A stretch of DNA of 64,000 bases from Inia geoffrensis (lineage: Eukaryota; Chordata; Mammalia; Artiodactyla; Iniidae): positions 81,337,501-81,401,500 of the forward strand of contig CM070903.1 in the NCBI GenBank assembly GCA_036417435.1. The letters are read 5' to 3'. The notes beneath the pieces are model-generated. The model made no database searches and was not told the DNA's origin. It saw only the letters and a list, made by a program, of their open reading frames with translations. The position numbers and the translations under genes were made by a program. Shown one piece after another: positions 11,310 to 22,335 of this stretch (positions within the stretch are counted from its first letter, which is position 1; every line of letters starts with the position of its first letter).

Positions 11310-12150
11310 TTCTTTCCCTCCTTAAATCACTCAATAAAATTTTTGTAAGCTCCTGCTATGTGCCAGGCACTTTTGTAGGTATAGCTAGGGGTTAGCAGGG
11401 ACCAAGAAAAGCAAGGTCCCTGCCCTCATGATGCTTGCATGCAAGTCATGAGAGTCAGGCAATAAACAAATAGACATTAAAAATGTTATAAAATCCCAAG
11501 AAATAATAATTTCTATGAAGAAAATAAAGGAGAGCAGTCTTGTAGAAAGCATCTGAAGGTAGGAGGCTGCTCTCTGAAGAATTAATCTGAGATGACATTT
11601 GAGCTGAAAGCCATCTATGTGAAACTCGGAGGAAATAAGTTTCCAGGCAGAGAGGACAGGAAATACAAAGGCTCTGAGGTGGGAATGAGGTAGGCCTGTC
11701 TAGAAGGTGGTGAATAATGGGGGGAAAACCAAGAAATGAGGTCTGAGGGGTAGACAAGAGCCAGTTCCCATATGGCCATGTCGACTGTATAAAGAACTTT
11801 GAATTCTACTTGCTACAGGATGTCACTGGAGGGTTTGAAGCAGGAGAGTGGTGTGAAACAATCTGAATTACTTTCATAAAAGTCATTCTGACTACTTTGG
11901 GAATAATGGATTTTAAGGGAGCAAGAATGGAAGCAGGAAACCAAGGGATGAAGTGGGTACAGTAGACCAGGAAAGAGATGGCAATGGCTTAGCCTGGGGA
12001 TATGGCAATGGAGATAGAAAAGGATAGAGTTAGGATAGCTTTTGGAGGTAGAGCCACCTGGATTTGCTGATGGATTGGATATGAGAGCTAAGGGAGAGAG
12101 GGTGATCAAGGATGATGCCGAGGCTTTTGGCCAGAAGAATTGGGCAGATC
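11310..12150 (-). repeat. Long L2-type relic, antisense
   Basis: The tail reads CTCCTGCTATGTGCCAGGCACTTTTGTAGG, then GGTCCCTGCCCTCATGATGC, then TGACATTTGAGCTGAAAGCC, TTCCAGGCAGAGAGGACAGG and GGATTTGCTGATGGATTGGATATG. It is one of the longest continuous ancient repeats in the window. No coding frame remains; reverse-frame readings of about 100 codons are chance. Confidence 0.7.
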
Positions 12151-12179
12151 ATTTTACCATTTACTTATATGAGAAAAGT

Positions 12180-13259
12180 AGATTTGGGAGTGAAAGGCAA
12201 TAGCTCAAGATGAGTCTAAAATAATTTCCACCCAGAAAATTCAGTTCTATAATAGAATTCAGTATTGCCCTTTTTGAAATTTTCTCCAGAGACCTCAGTC
12301 TACCCTCTTCCACCTCCACAACACATGTACACAACAGATGGACACACAAAAAGCTATAACAAAAACAAATGTATGAGATAATGGCACAGCAGGAAACCAC
12401 TGTGGTTTCCAAACTACCTCATGCATGTGGAGATAGTGTTGTGCCTGACAAGCAACAAGACATTTGGAAAATCATGTTGGATGAGATCTTGTCAATGGGA
12501 GGTTTTGCTATCAAGAAATTTAATGAGGCTTAAAACGGATAATTCATTAGCATTCTTGAACATGCCCCCACTTTGCTGCGTGGTAATTATTGAGTAGCTA
12601 CAGAGCGACTCAGAAATATAGTGACAAGACAGACTGCTCCATCCATCAAATTCCAACAGCTATAATCATCTAATGAATGCTACATGAATCAAACAGTGGA
12701 AAATAATAATAATATCTCTGCTTCCCCCTGAGTCCTTCAGCAAGGTTCCAGAGCCTATGGCAAATAGATTTACAGAAAAGTGTAGCTCCCTCTAGGGTGC
12801 AAGGCCACAGTTGTCTAACAGCTACAGGACAACAGTACTCCTTAGACACAAGGCAGAAAGCAGGAGAGATGATCCTTTAGCCTAGGAGAAAGTAATCCTT
12901 CCACTTGGATCCTAGTAGGATAGTAAGAAACTGAGAGCAGGCCTGGCTCTTACATGAGTCTTGGGATTGTCAGGACTCTAAAACATGAAGGAACTTCTAT
13001 CTAGGGCTGGCATCAGGGAGATATCCCAGGAAGCCTGAGATCCAGCCCACCTAGCATTGAAATGGAGAGCCCACATGCAATGGTAGCAGGTGAAAACTGC
13101 GCAACTCTTGGCACAAACGACTTCATCTACTTCCCCCGCCCACCCCACTACAGAGACTTGAACAAACTCTAGCATGACTTCTATCAGCTCGAGGCTGTGT
13201 CCCTAGGATGACAACTCCAAGCCTCCTTGAAGAGCCTGCCTGACAAAGCTTAATGCTAC
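12180..13259. other. Mostly unassigned; AT-rich block possibly conserved
   Basis: No repeat family, exon or RNA recognised. 12440-12720 is rich in TAAT-type motifs and lacks repeat landmarks (see findings). Confidence 0.4.
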
Positions 13260-13730
13260 CAAAAGAAGGTAATGTTTGTTCCAGCTAAAACCTGACTATA
13301 AGCCTCTGACTCCCCTTTTCTTAGAGCATATACTTCAGAAAAGTTACAATGGTAAATCCTTTCTCTGTCCTTTTGAAATGTATCTCCTACAACCCCGGCA
13401 TTTCTTTTTCAAGGACTTGGGAGCCATACCTTTGAAATGTAACCACCAAGAAAGAGTCAAGGCCTCCCAGTCTCTGAGGGAGAATGGGAGCCTAACTTTG
13501 AAAAGCACCAATTAGCAAACACAGATGGCCTAATCACACTGACGGCCCACCCCTTAACATCCCTCAGTACTTTTCCTTCAGCATCCTCCAGAATTTAAAA
13601 AGCCTCCTGCTTCTTGTTCAGTGGAGTTGAGCTCAGTTGATAACGCTGAAGTCTCTTCCCTACTGCAGTTATCTCAAATAAAATCAGTCTTGTCATTTTT
13701 AACAAGTGTCTGGAACAAAATTTTTCTTTT
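13260..13730 (+). repeat. Candidate retroviral LTR relic (ERV1-like)
   Basis: The 3' part has LTR architecture: CCTGCTTCTTGTTCAGTGG, a pyrimidine-rich CTGAAGTCTCTTCCC, the polyadenylation signal AATAAA at about 13677, and a GT-rich downstream stretch. No internal retroviral gene was seen beside it, so a solo LTR is likely. Ends are not fixed and no flanking duplication was found. Confidence 0.45.
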
Positions 13731-13759
13731 ACACAAGTCCAGGGCCTGAGACTCAGAAG

Positions 13760-13890
13760 ATATAGGAGCAAGTCTGGACTCAAACTCTTCTACTGACAAC
13801 TGATAACTATGGACAGATGACTCCATTGTCTGAAGTTAACTGTAACTGTCAAATGGGGATACTAAAATATACTCTGTATCTCTAAATTTG
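13760..13890 (+). repeat. MIR SINE fragment
   Basis: GCAAGTCTGGACTCAAACTC, then a diverged TGACTCCATTGTCTGAAG...AAATGGGGATACTAAAATATAC, fits MIR. Confidence 0.5.
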
Positions 13891-13899
13891 TGATCATAA

Positions 13900-15758
13900 A
13901 ACTGCATAATGCTTCCAAAATATTCAAGTGCTAGAAAATTTGAGAAGTTTCCATAATGGTTACTTTTTAGATCAGGAAAATCTTTGAGAAGGATGTAAGA
14001 CCGACTCACAACTAGCCCACAACACAGAAATCCCCAAACTTATCCCCCAATTTATTTTCCTCCCTCTTCTTCCTTATAAGGCAAGCATCAGAGCCCCAAA
14101 TTTATACCATCCTAGAAAATATACTGATGTTAGGTTTAGGAACTATGTTTTTTTGACCTTGGATATGTCTTTATTAAGTACAAATATGTTACTTAGTGGG
14201 GGCAACACACTGACCTGATTGCAGCCATCTCACTCAAAAGAGGTGAGTTTCTTAGTACCCGACAGGTCCCCTAATTGAAGGTGATGGAAAGAGGCCCAGA
14301 CATCAAGGCAGAAGAAAGGTACCTGCTTTCTTTCCCTGCCAGAAATTAGCCACATGTCCTTCTATGATGCTATAGCTGCAGTGTAGATGAGCAGTGGCCT
14401 CCAGAGCATAAGCGCCAGTCCCTGACTTCCAGACTTTGTGTGGTGTTGGGCATCGAGGCCTCTATCTCTCTTCCCCAAGTCAAGCTTGGAGACCTGGAGT
14501 ACACTGAGCACATCTACCAGGAGAGGCCTAGGGTAGTTTCTGCTTCTTGGGCTTGGAAGTCACTATGCTGAGGTGGGCTCTGGCCTGGCATGCTCCCTCA
14601 TCCAAGCCACAGGCTTCATCTACTTCCTGCTATGCTTGGTCAGTCAATATGAATAGTCATTTCTTCCCTATTTTCCTGCTGAGACTGTAGTGTTTATAAA
14701 TACTAGCCATTTAACCAGGCCCAGGTGCTCTACCTGTGTGTGGCCATTCTTTTCTTGGGCACTGGATCCTATTTCTCCTTTCCAACTCCCAGTGGGTCCT
14801 GGGGTCCTGCTCCAAGAAGCAGTTCATCTGGACTATGCCACCGTGTTGTTGCACTTACCTGTGTCCATGTCACTTTTGCCTGGGCACTCCTGCCTCACGT
14901 CCCACCTGTCAGACTGGATCTCCCTTCTGGCTCTACCAGCTCACATGAGCTGAGTTCCCACACTCCTGTGGATGATGCAGTTTGAATTGATGGCCACCAC
15001 ACTCAGAGTCAGCTTGTAAGTCAGAGACGTTCCCAGAGTCTTGGTCCTGACCCTGTCTCCTCCACCACTAGCTTCTCACAGAGACCTCTGTGTGGGATCT
15101 CAAAATATCTTACCCAAAGTCTGTCTTTGGGAATCATTCTGACTCTTGGAAATTTTCTGAAACTCTACTCTGAGAATTGCCATGCAAAGAAATTATTCTT
15201 GTTGCTCTTCTATGATGGAGAAGAAGTGTCTTTGTTTTGTCAGCCCACATCTCCCTTTTGCACTTTTCTCATAAGTATGAGAGAACTTGAATTTGAAGGG
15301 CAATTCAATACATGATCAATTCTGAGACATTCTGTCATTGTTCAACAAGCTTGAATTGTATTTAAAATAGCTAACTAAATGCTAATTTGATCTTGGTCAA
15401 TCCTTTTTTTGGATGGAACTGAACAACTTCAGTAAGTTTAACACTGTTAAATATATTCTTCAAAATACTGATAATAACAAAGTCATAAGCTGTGATTGCA
15501 AAGAACCATAGTGTCATCTGCATTAATGCCTTGGAGATGAAGGGGTTTCCTGCAGAACATTCAGCTGGAAGATGTACCCAGTGGGTATAGAAGCAAAGAC
15601 TGCTCAAGTCTTCACAGAGAGCAGGTGGTGTTGCAATTCAGATTTCAGTTCTTCCTTCTTTTGTGTGGAATGCAGTAATTCAGGGAAACCCATCAACCAT
15701 CAAGCTTTGTGACATTAAGTTTTCTTAATTATAACACAGGATGATAATAACCATATGG
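13900..15758. other. Unassigned, GC-richer centre
   Basis: 14280-15080 is GC-richer with overlapping forward frames of 62-87 codons in three frames. One frame at 14725-14985 has a hydrophobic start, but there are no splice signals, no recognised family and stops upstream. I cannot support a gene. Confidence 0.45.
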
Positions 15759-16146
15759 GGTATTTTCACCAAAAGTATCTTTGTTGGGCATCTTTGCTGC
15801 AAGCATTCTTGCTGCAAACGTTTCCATGGCATAACTGATTGGTCATAATGCAATTTTGCCATAAAAGATAAAATCATGAAAAATGAGAGAGGGACATAAT
15901 AAAACATGAAAAATGAATAACAAAAAGACTTTATTACAAAATACAAAATATTTGAATACATTTAAGTGTGTGTAGATTCATAGCAATCCTGTGCAAATAA
16001 ATGATATTTTGTGGTTTGTACCTAAGCGTTTGTCTTCCAAGTCTTTTATTCATAGTGTTTATACAATTTTTTTTTCTTTTTTTTTTTTGCTTGTTGATTA
16101 ATCTCCTGGTTCGGCATTTTACTTTTTCTTTTTTGCTAAAATTTCT

Positions 16147-16198
16147 TCCTTCATTAAGAGGTATCAGCTTCCTCCTTCATTAAGAGGTATCAGCTTCC
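16147..16198. repeat. 26-bp exact tandem duplication inside the MULE relic
   Basis: Units at 16147-16172 and 16173-16198 are identical and start TCCTTCATTAAGAGG. Exact identity inside a much older element means the duplication is recent. Confidence 0.95.
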
Positions 16199-16204
16199 AA
16201 ATAC

Positions 16205-16400
16205 AGTACTAGGATGCATATTTGTAACCAAGCTTTGTATCGCATTGTGAAAGCCTCTATACTGTTGTTTGTTCTTGGCATCTTGTCACATGTTCACTGA
16301 TAGACATTCCAAAGTTCTATGGGAAATGTGGATTCAACTCTGCACCATCAGGGCCCTCAGACTCTTTCTTCTCCAATGTAGTGTGTTTCCAAATATACCA
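16205..16400 (-). pseudogene. MULE transposase C-terminal fragment, broken
   Basis: Read on the minus strand, one frame gives YLETHYIG (about 16398-16372), FPIELWNVY (16326-16300) and MPRTNNSIE (16281-16255). After a frameshift come FHNAIQSLVTNMHPS (about 16252-16208). In MULE transposases the order is [D/E]-Y-F-E-x-T-[YW]-I-G, FP-x-x-x-WN-x-Y, PRTNN-x-x-E-G-[FW]-H and a HPS-like end, so the match is in order as well as sequence. In-frame stops lie between the first two motifs and after WNVY. The catalytic N-terminal part is not visible. It cannot be functional. Confidence 0.8.
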
Positions 16401-16654
16401 ACTCTTGATGTAAATCACTGTCCGCTCCATAAAGCCATCAATAACATCTCTGACTGGAAGAACCACTAATGCATTTCAACCAGTTGAATCCAAACTGGCA
16501 AACCAAAAACTGTCAACCAGTTATTTTATTTTCCAAGACAGAATTGCTTTAAAGCCAATTAGTTGTGTGATTAAAATGTTTGCAGTAAAAATGCTTACAG
16601 CAAAGATATTTATAGCAAAGAAACTCACCATAAAAATACCTACAACAGCTCACT

Positions 16655-16775
16655 GTACTGTCCTGTGACTGAGTTACCAGGCAACTGGACTCTCTCCCAG
16701 CCTGAGTTCACTCATATGCAAAATGAAGACATTGGGTAATATGATATTCCATGTCCTTCCCACTTTAAGATTTTT
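16655..16775 (+). repeat. MIR SINE fragment
   Basis: GACTGAGTTACCAGGCAACTGG...CAGCCTGAGTTCACTCATATGCAAAATGAAG follows MIR. Confidence 0.6.
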
Positions 16776-16787
16776 TCTTTTTTTTCA

Positions 16788-16820
16788 GGGGGTAGGGGAG
16801 GGTGGGTGGGGGTGAGGGGG
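16788..16820 (+). other. Potential G-quadruplex motif
   Basis: Six runs of three to five G are separated by loops of one to three bases (TA, A, T, T, TGA). Only four runs are needed for an intramolecular quadruplex. A T-rich tract precedes it directly. Confidence 0.85.
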
Positions 16821-17255
16821 ATTCCATTGGCCTGATCACTGAGCATCCTCAAAACTGGCTTAACTCCAAATCAGAGCTAGTCTCTAAGTTAGATGAAGAC
16901 ATGCCTTCAGGTTTCTCTTGTCTACAAGTTTCCCAAACTCTAAACTTTCCATTTTTTCCTAAAAATTATTAGGCTCCTAATATATATGACACCAAATTTG
17001 CTGCAGTTGTAAGAGAGTTACTGTGGGACTGAATATAATTTGCTTCCAGCCTCTGAGATTGCGCCAGCCCCCTCCTTTGTAGGACACCCCTCAGACTTGA
17101 ACGCAGTGCTGCTGCCTCTCCAGAGAGAACCACAGAAAGCAGAAGGCAAGAGAGACAAGAGTCATATTAAACTCTGATCTGTCCTGCTGGATACACACTC
17201 TTCTCAAGCTGAAGCAGAGTTTTGAAGTTCTGTGATCCATCTAACCCCCTTATTT
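16821..17255. other. Unassigned sequence
   Basis: Nothing recognised. Confidence 0.5.
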
Positions 17256-17310
17256 TACAGTAAGGAAAACAAGACTCAGAAGGAAGAAGTGAAGAAGGAA
17301 AAATATTGGT
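17255..17310 (-). repeat. Short MIR fragment, antisense
   Basis: CCCTTATTTTACAGTAAGGAAAACAAGACTCAGAAGG is the antisense MIR core. Confidence 0.55.
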
Positions 17311-17329
17311 TGTTAGAACTCAGCTTTAG

Positions 17330-17530
17330 GGGCAGACAGACCTAGGTTTGAGAGCTGGCTCCTCCACTTGTTGAGTGACCATCAAATTGTTTAATTTTTC
17401 ATGCCTCAATTTCCTCACTTGTAAAATAGCTGTAATTGCCAATTTCATAGAGCTTTCTAAGGATGGATAAGAAAATGAATATAAGCATGTAGTAGGAGCC
17501 TAGCATATCTTAAACTGTCAAAAAATGTCA
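17330..17530 (+). repeat. MIR SINE relic
   Basis: GACCTAGGTTTGAGAGCTGGCTCCTCCACTTG, then a diverged TGCCTCAATTTCCTCACTTGTAAAATAG, then AAGCATGTAGTAGGAGCCTAGCA. Confidence 0.85.
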
Positions 17531-17689
17531 AATATATTTATGACAGTGTTTTAGGACCGAACCCTTATCTTCTGCTCCCTTTGATTATACAGTCAGAGCA
17601 TTTGTTCACAGATCTAGAAGAAAAAGCTAAGTGAAAAATGCCAGTGTCTTAAGTGTCAGGAATGGTTCATTTTCTCGAGACAAAACGTG

Positions 17690-17711
17690 AAAAAAAAAAA
17701 AAAAAAAAAAA
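17690..17711. repeat. Poly(A) tract of 22
   Basis: Uninterrupted A run after CAAAACGTG. No recognisable SINE or L1 body precedes it, so it is either a simple repeat or the tail of something too decayed to read. Confidence 0.9.
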
Positions 17712-18609
17712 GGTGAGACCATTGGCTAGACTTTGATATAAACAAACAGTCCGAGTGTGAAGATTGCTGACAAATTACTGGTAATTGCAGAGGTTGCTGG
17801 AGGAGACATCAGGATAATCTTTCAGAAACAGTTGCAGAGGACAGGAGAGGGCTGTGGTAAATGCAGCAGAGGATGTACAGGGTGTGGAGAGAGATGGTGG
17901 TCCTGGCATGTGATTAGGGAAGGGGAGTGGTAAGGGAGGTGTCTGGGAGAGGCAAGCAATTGTGGTGACATTGGTCAGCAGTCTCAGGACCTCGAATGTA
18001 GAAATGGAGAGAGGACTGGAGAGAGAAGGCAGAGCTTCAGTCCTAAAGGCATGCAAGACCTCAAGGGCTTGTTTAGAAATTCCAGTGGGAAAACACCCAC
18101 TGGCCATTGACTGAGAAGAGGCCCTCTCCCATAGAGGAGGTCATCTTCTATGTCCAAGCATTGGAGGGACATACTCGAAGTAGTGAGAGGGGAAGAGTAC
18201 CTGGAAGAGTGCATTGAGCCTTGGTCTTGGATGAGAACTGAAATATTACAGCCAGATCCCTTTCTCATCCACCAGAAACAGAGAGAAATTAGTGTACTTT
18301 CCAAAGAGCCTAAGCAGGGGCCAAGGCAGAAGTGGAATTTACTGGACCACTGATAGGACATGGGGCTTGGTCAGAAGATTAAGGCAGAAGACATCCATTT
18401 AGAGAGGAGGGACCTAAGCAGGACCAGAAACCAGACTGTCTTCATGCCAGTGCCCTGCCTTCCTGGCATAGGAAGCTTGAAATCCCCCCCTCACAGTGAT
18501 AGGGTTGTTCTCTGAGTCAGATATGGGACTAGGTCAGTAGGAAGCTAGTGAGAATAGGGTGCGAGGAGGTCAGGGTTACAGCTGGCGGGACAGGAGAAGT
18601 GCTGGGCAG
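17712..18609. other. Unassigned, purine-rich
   Basis: Purine-rich DNA with long antisense frames (110 and 125 codons) that overlap each other in different frames. There is no domain and no repeat landmark. Confidence 0.45.
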
Positions 18610-19090
18610 TTCAGCTTGTTTAACTTTCCATAGTACTTTGCATATGTCTCTAGTACAACAATCATGCTCTATCATGTCTGTATGTTGGTCTGGCCCTCTG
18701 GTTTACAGTTTATTTAGGGCAGAGATTTTGAAGGACAGTGGTTACAAACATTTACTCAGAAATTATGGAGCATGGATTAAAATTCCAGTTCTAACAGTCA
18801 CTCTGTGTGACCTCAGGCAAGTTTCTTGACGTTTCTATGTCTCAATGTTCTTATCTGTGAAATGGAGATAATAATATCCTTATTATTGTTGGAGTGAGGA
18901 TTAAATTAGTAATAAAGCAATTAGACCAGTGCCTAGTATATAGTGAATGTTATATAAGTTAATATATAAATTAATTTATAATAAGTTAAATAAAATATAA
19001 AATAAGTTATAATAAATGAGAGTCTACTTCTGTTCCCAGCTCTTGGTATGGTGCTCATTTTCAGTGGTCGATAAATGATTATTAAAGATA
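18610..19090 (+). repeat. L2 3' region split by a MIR
   Basis: The left L2 part (TTAACTTTCCATAGTACTTTGC...GGGCAGAGATTTTG, to about 18735) and the right part (about 19022-19090, CCAGCTCTTGGTATGG...GATAAATGATTATTAAA) flank a MIR at about 18738-18960. The MIR reads TCTGTGTGACCTCAGGCAAGTTTCTTGAC, ATCTGTGAAATGGAGATAATAATA and GTGCCTAGTATATAGTGAATG. AT-rich simple sequence (18950-19020) follows the MIR. Confidence 0.75.
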
Positions 19091-20110
19091 AAAATTAAAT
19101 GACAAGGCTGGGCATTCTTGCCAACTGGTGGTTAGAACCCTAAAGTCCTGACCCACAATCTGTGACCTCACCTTGCCCCAAGATACCAGCACCATAGGGT
19201 GCAGGATTGAGTGAGATGGCTCCAGCACCCAGGCATGAATGTGGCAGAGCTGTCACCATTACTTAAGAGGATACCTGCATGTTTTACCCACACCTTTCAG
19301 GCTGTGCATCCTGTGAATTATTCCACCCTATCAGGCTGCCACGGGGGACAATGGCTACTGCTCTCTCAGCTCCCACACCATCCACCCTCTTTCCTTATCA
19401 GGCCCCAGAGTGTGGATGCAGATAGAACTACAAGGTCCCTGTGAGGAGACTATCTGCATGCACAGCCTCTTGAGCACATAAAGAGTTCACAGTGAAGGAG
19501 TATAAATCTGGAAAGTGAGAAGGACGGATGTCAGTGAAGGCTGAAGCACAAAGCAAAAGAAAGCCTCATCTTGATCCCGGGGCCACTCAAAGCGAGCTTT
19601 CTCCTTGCTTCGAGGACTTTGCCCTCTGAGCCACTCTTCACCCCTTGGGTTTTTCTTCCACCCCACTCCCCACCCCTTATGTTTTTCCTTCCCACTTCCC
19701 TTCCAGCATGTACCACCCACCAGCACTAACAGCATGGCTTCTTGTCAAAAGATGGCTAATGTGACTTAGTCCCAGGAGACAGAGCCTCAGCTTCCCTGCT
19801 GTGTCAAATGCAGCTCTGGTGAGGATCAAAAGAGACTGTATGGGAGAAAGCATTCTGAAGAGTGTTTAGTGTTGTACAAATGCAGCACAAACCATTTAAA
19901 ATTGCACCCTGCCAGCGGTTAACTTTTTTTTGTAATGAACGGTTAACTTTTTTTTGTAATGAATCAGAGTATGTACATCTAGACATTAAGTGAGTCAACA
20001 TAAAGCGCTTTTAATGGTTTCTTCTGCTGGTAAACACTATATAAGTGAAGGTTAATAGGTATGTGGAAATGACAGTGTAGCGGAAGTTCCGGACTCAAGG
20101 CTTCTAAACA
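19090..20110. other. Unassigned sequence
   Basis: No gene or repeat family recognised apart from the tandem duplication at 19916. Confidence 0.5.
19916..19963. repeat. 24-bp exact tandem duplication
   Basis: Units at 19916-19939 and 19940-19963 are identical. Each contains CGGTTAAC, a run of eight T and GTAATGAA. Confidence 0.95.
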
Positions 20111-20260
20111 AGACGCTAGATCTGAACCTATCTTTCTGTTTTCTCATTTTAAAAATGCTGCTATTTATACTTATTCCGCCTACTTCATAAATGGGGTAGT
20201 GTTGAGAGTCACAGTAGAGATGTTCGTGGGTGAAAGCGCTTTATAAGTTATAGTATACTT
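20110..20260 (+). repeat. MIR SINE fragment
   Basis: TTTCTGTTTTCTCATTTTAAAAATGCTGC, then CGCCTACTTCATAAATGGGGTAG, then GTGAAAGCGCTTTATAAG, in MIR order. Confidence 0.65.
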
Positions 20261-20366
20261 TACACGTTTGAGAGATTATTTATGTTGTGTATGTGTCAGT
20301 GTTGATATGCCACTCTACCTGTTCGTGTCTTGTCAAATATTTCTATTCCCCATTCTCCTTTTTTTT

Positions 20367-20570
20367 ATTTTTATTTTTTTGCGGCACGCGGGCCTCTCTC
20401 TGTTGTGGTCTCCCCCGTTGCGGAGCACAGGCTCCGGACACGCAGGCTCAGCGGCCATGGCTCACGGGCCCAGCCGCTCCGCGGCATGTGGGATCTTCCC
20501 GGACTGGGGCACGAACCCGTGTCCCCTGCATCGGCAGGCGGACTCGCAACCACTGCGCCACCAGGGAAGC
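20367..20570 (-). mobile_element. Short CHR SINE, antisense
   Basis: A complete copy with GCGGCACGCGGGCCTC next to the tail and CACCAGGGAAGC at the head. It is bounded by a perfect 19-bp duplication (CCCC-ATTCTCC plus eight T) at 20348-20366 and 20571-20589. Reading frames of 89-144 codons through it are not genes. Confidence 0.95.
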
Positions 20571-20701
20571 CCCCATTCTCCTTTTTTTTGCAACTGGAAC
20601 ACAGAATATCAATCAGGATTATTAACCAATTTCTAGACAACTTTTATAATATTTACTTTAAAACTTACCTTGTAATTACTAGGGCTTGGAAACACTATAC
20701 G

Positions 20702-20727
20702 TGCACACACACACACAAACACACACA
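20702..20727. repeat. Imperfect CA microsatellite
   Basis: CA dinucleotides interrupted once by an extra A. Confidence 0.9.
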
Positions 20728-21184
20728 TTTTGAAGCTCTAATACTTGCTGTCCAAAAGGAATAAAATATTTAGCCTGAGCAAGAGCAAAACAGTGACATA
20801 TTTGACCTAGAGTGTTTATTCTGACTGGCAGTGTAATTGAACTTTATCAGCTGAGTTGGGAATAGCAGTTAGCCCTTAATAGGATTAGAAAGATTATCTA
20901 AGACTCTTTGCTTAGTAGTCTGAATGTTGAAATCTGTATTGGATTTTCAGACACTGAACCTACCATGACTTTTTACTGCCCACCAGAATGGCTTCCTCAA
21001 GTTTATCTTTTCAGAGTAGAGTCAGATTATATTTAAAAACAGCAGTTCATACCTAACCTGGTTTCTTTTTCTAGGAGAAATGAATAAGATTCAAGGTTTA
21101 AGGATTCAGGGTTGAATGATAAAATATGACTGTGATCACAGGATGTTGGCATGAGTCAGTCCTTAATGCACAGCATGATATTGA

Positions 21185-21330
21185 ACTGGGCAACAGAGTA
21201 CACAGGTGTCATCCCAGTGACAGCATTATTTAGCTGTGTGAACTTGGATAATTCAGGTATACTCTCTGAGCCTCAGTTTCTTCATCTGTGAAATGGAAAA
21301 AATAGTATCAGCCCAACCGACTCCAGGTTT
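21185..21330 (+). repeat. MIR SINE relic
   Basis: TTTAGCTGTGTGAACTTGGATAATTC, then CTCTGAGCCTCAGTTTCTTCATCTGTGAAATGG. Confidence 0.85.
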
Positions 21331-21334
21331 GCTG

Positions 21335-22335
21335 TGTGTCTTATGAGTAATCCGTTTCTTTGTTAACCAGGCCCTGTAGGCAAATCCAAAGGTCTGTGAA
21401 ACCCCCCCGACTTTCTATTAAAGAAAGTGATGGCTTTGAAAAGCTATCCTACTTGTGGAGGGAATATTCATAATGTGTAATTCAGTTTTCAGAGAAATTG
21501 AGGTCAGTTATTGATCAGCTTTGCTCTTGTTATCAGCTAGAATTATTGCCTGAAAAGAGAAGCATGCTTCCACTTTTCTTAAACGTTAAGGATCCAAAAA
21601 ATAAAGGTTCTGTTTGAGATTTTCCATGCATTTCATGAATTGAAAGTAGCTACAGGTTAACAGATGTTTCTTGACACAATAATGAGCAACAAGGAAAGTT
21701 TTCTGAAGCTTGAAAGATACAGTAGTCATTGCCCCCAGACTTTGATGGAGTTGCTGAAAGTCCCACAGAGGTATTTTCTTGACTCTGCCTAGATTAGAAA
21801 AGGGAGGATGCTATGCAGATTTTATCCTGAGACGGATTCGGGTTGGCACAGCTACCAGGTAGACGGGGATTCTGGGTGGGTCCTTCCCTGTTTTCTGCCC
21901 TCTGTCTGAGTCAGATGCCCTGGCCGTGCCCTCTGGTAAACCCAAAGAGGAAGCTGCTTTCCTGTGGGATCCACAAAGACTCCTTCCCTGGACTTCTGTC
22001 TGTATGGCACTGCCCTCAAGTCACCTCCTCTCTACACTGCGTTTGCTCCTCTGGGTCTGGATGCCTCACTGAGTGTACGTGCCCAGTGTATCCTCTCGGA
22101 GCTCACATCCCATGAGGAGGAACTGGCCAACAGCCAAGTGTGGCCTTCCAGCTACAGTGACAAATGTTTATATAGGCACAGTGGGGGTCACAGGAAGGGT
22201 TGACAGGTGATGAGCATGATGAATAATAAACCACAGTCACTTTTCCTGTTCAACTTGTCTCAGAGGCCTTTCTTCATCACTCTCTCTGCTCCCCTGCTTT
22301 GGCCCCAAAACAACTCCCAAGAAGAGAAGCAGCAT
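21335..22335. other. Unassigned sequence
   Basis: GC-richer at 21840-22200 with two overlapping forward frames (79 and 90 codons). Neither shows a domain. No repeat recognised. Confidence 0.45.

Larger units (their letters stand above)
15759..16640 (-). mobile_element. MULE (Mutator-like) DNA transposon relic with long TIRs
   Basis: The left end (15759-15880) and the reverse complement of the right end (about 16516-16640) align for about 125 bases at roughly two-thirds identity by eye. Both start GGTATTTT and contain 15-bp subrepeats of the type CTTTGCTGCAAGCAT. Between them is an antisense transposase fragment. Long subrepeated TIRs plus a MULE transposase identify the superfamily. The mammalian family Ricksha is MULE-type and is a likely match, but I cannot confirm it. 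No 9-bp target duplication is visible. The interior also holds a T-rich tract (16068-16090) and a 26-bp tandem duplication. Confidence 0.8.

Noticed and set aside
14290..14990. Possible processed pseudogene with a hydrophobic segment
   Set aside because: Three overlapping forward frames of similar length, stops throughout and no recognised family; I could not support a parent gene.
17984..18361. 125-codon antisense frame
   Set aside because: No domain; it overlaps another long antisense frame in a different phase.
20330..20764. 144-codon forward frame
   Set aside because: It reads through an antisense CHR SINE and into a CA repeat; recurring SINE-derived peptides appear at other SINE copies.
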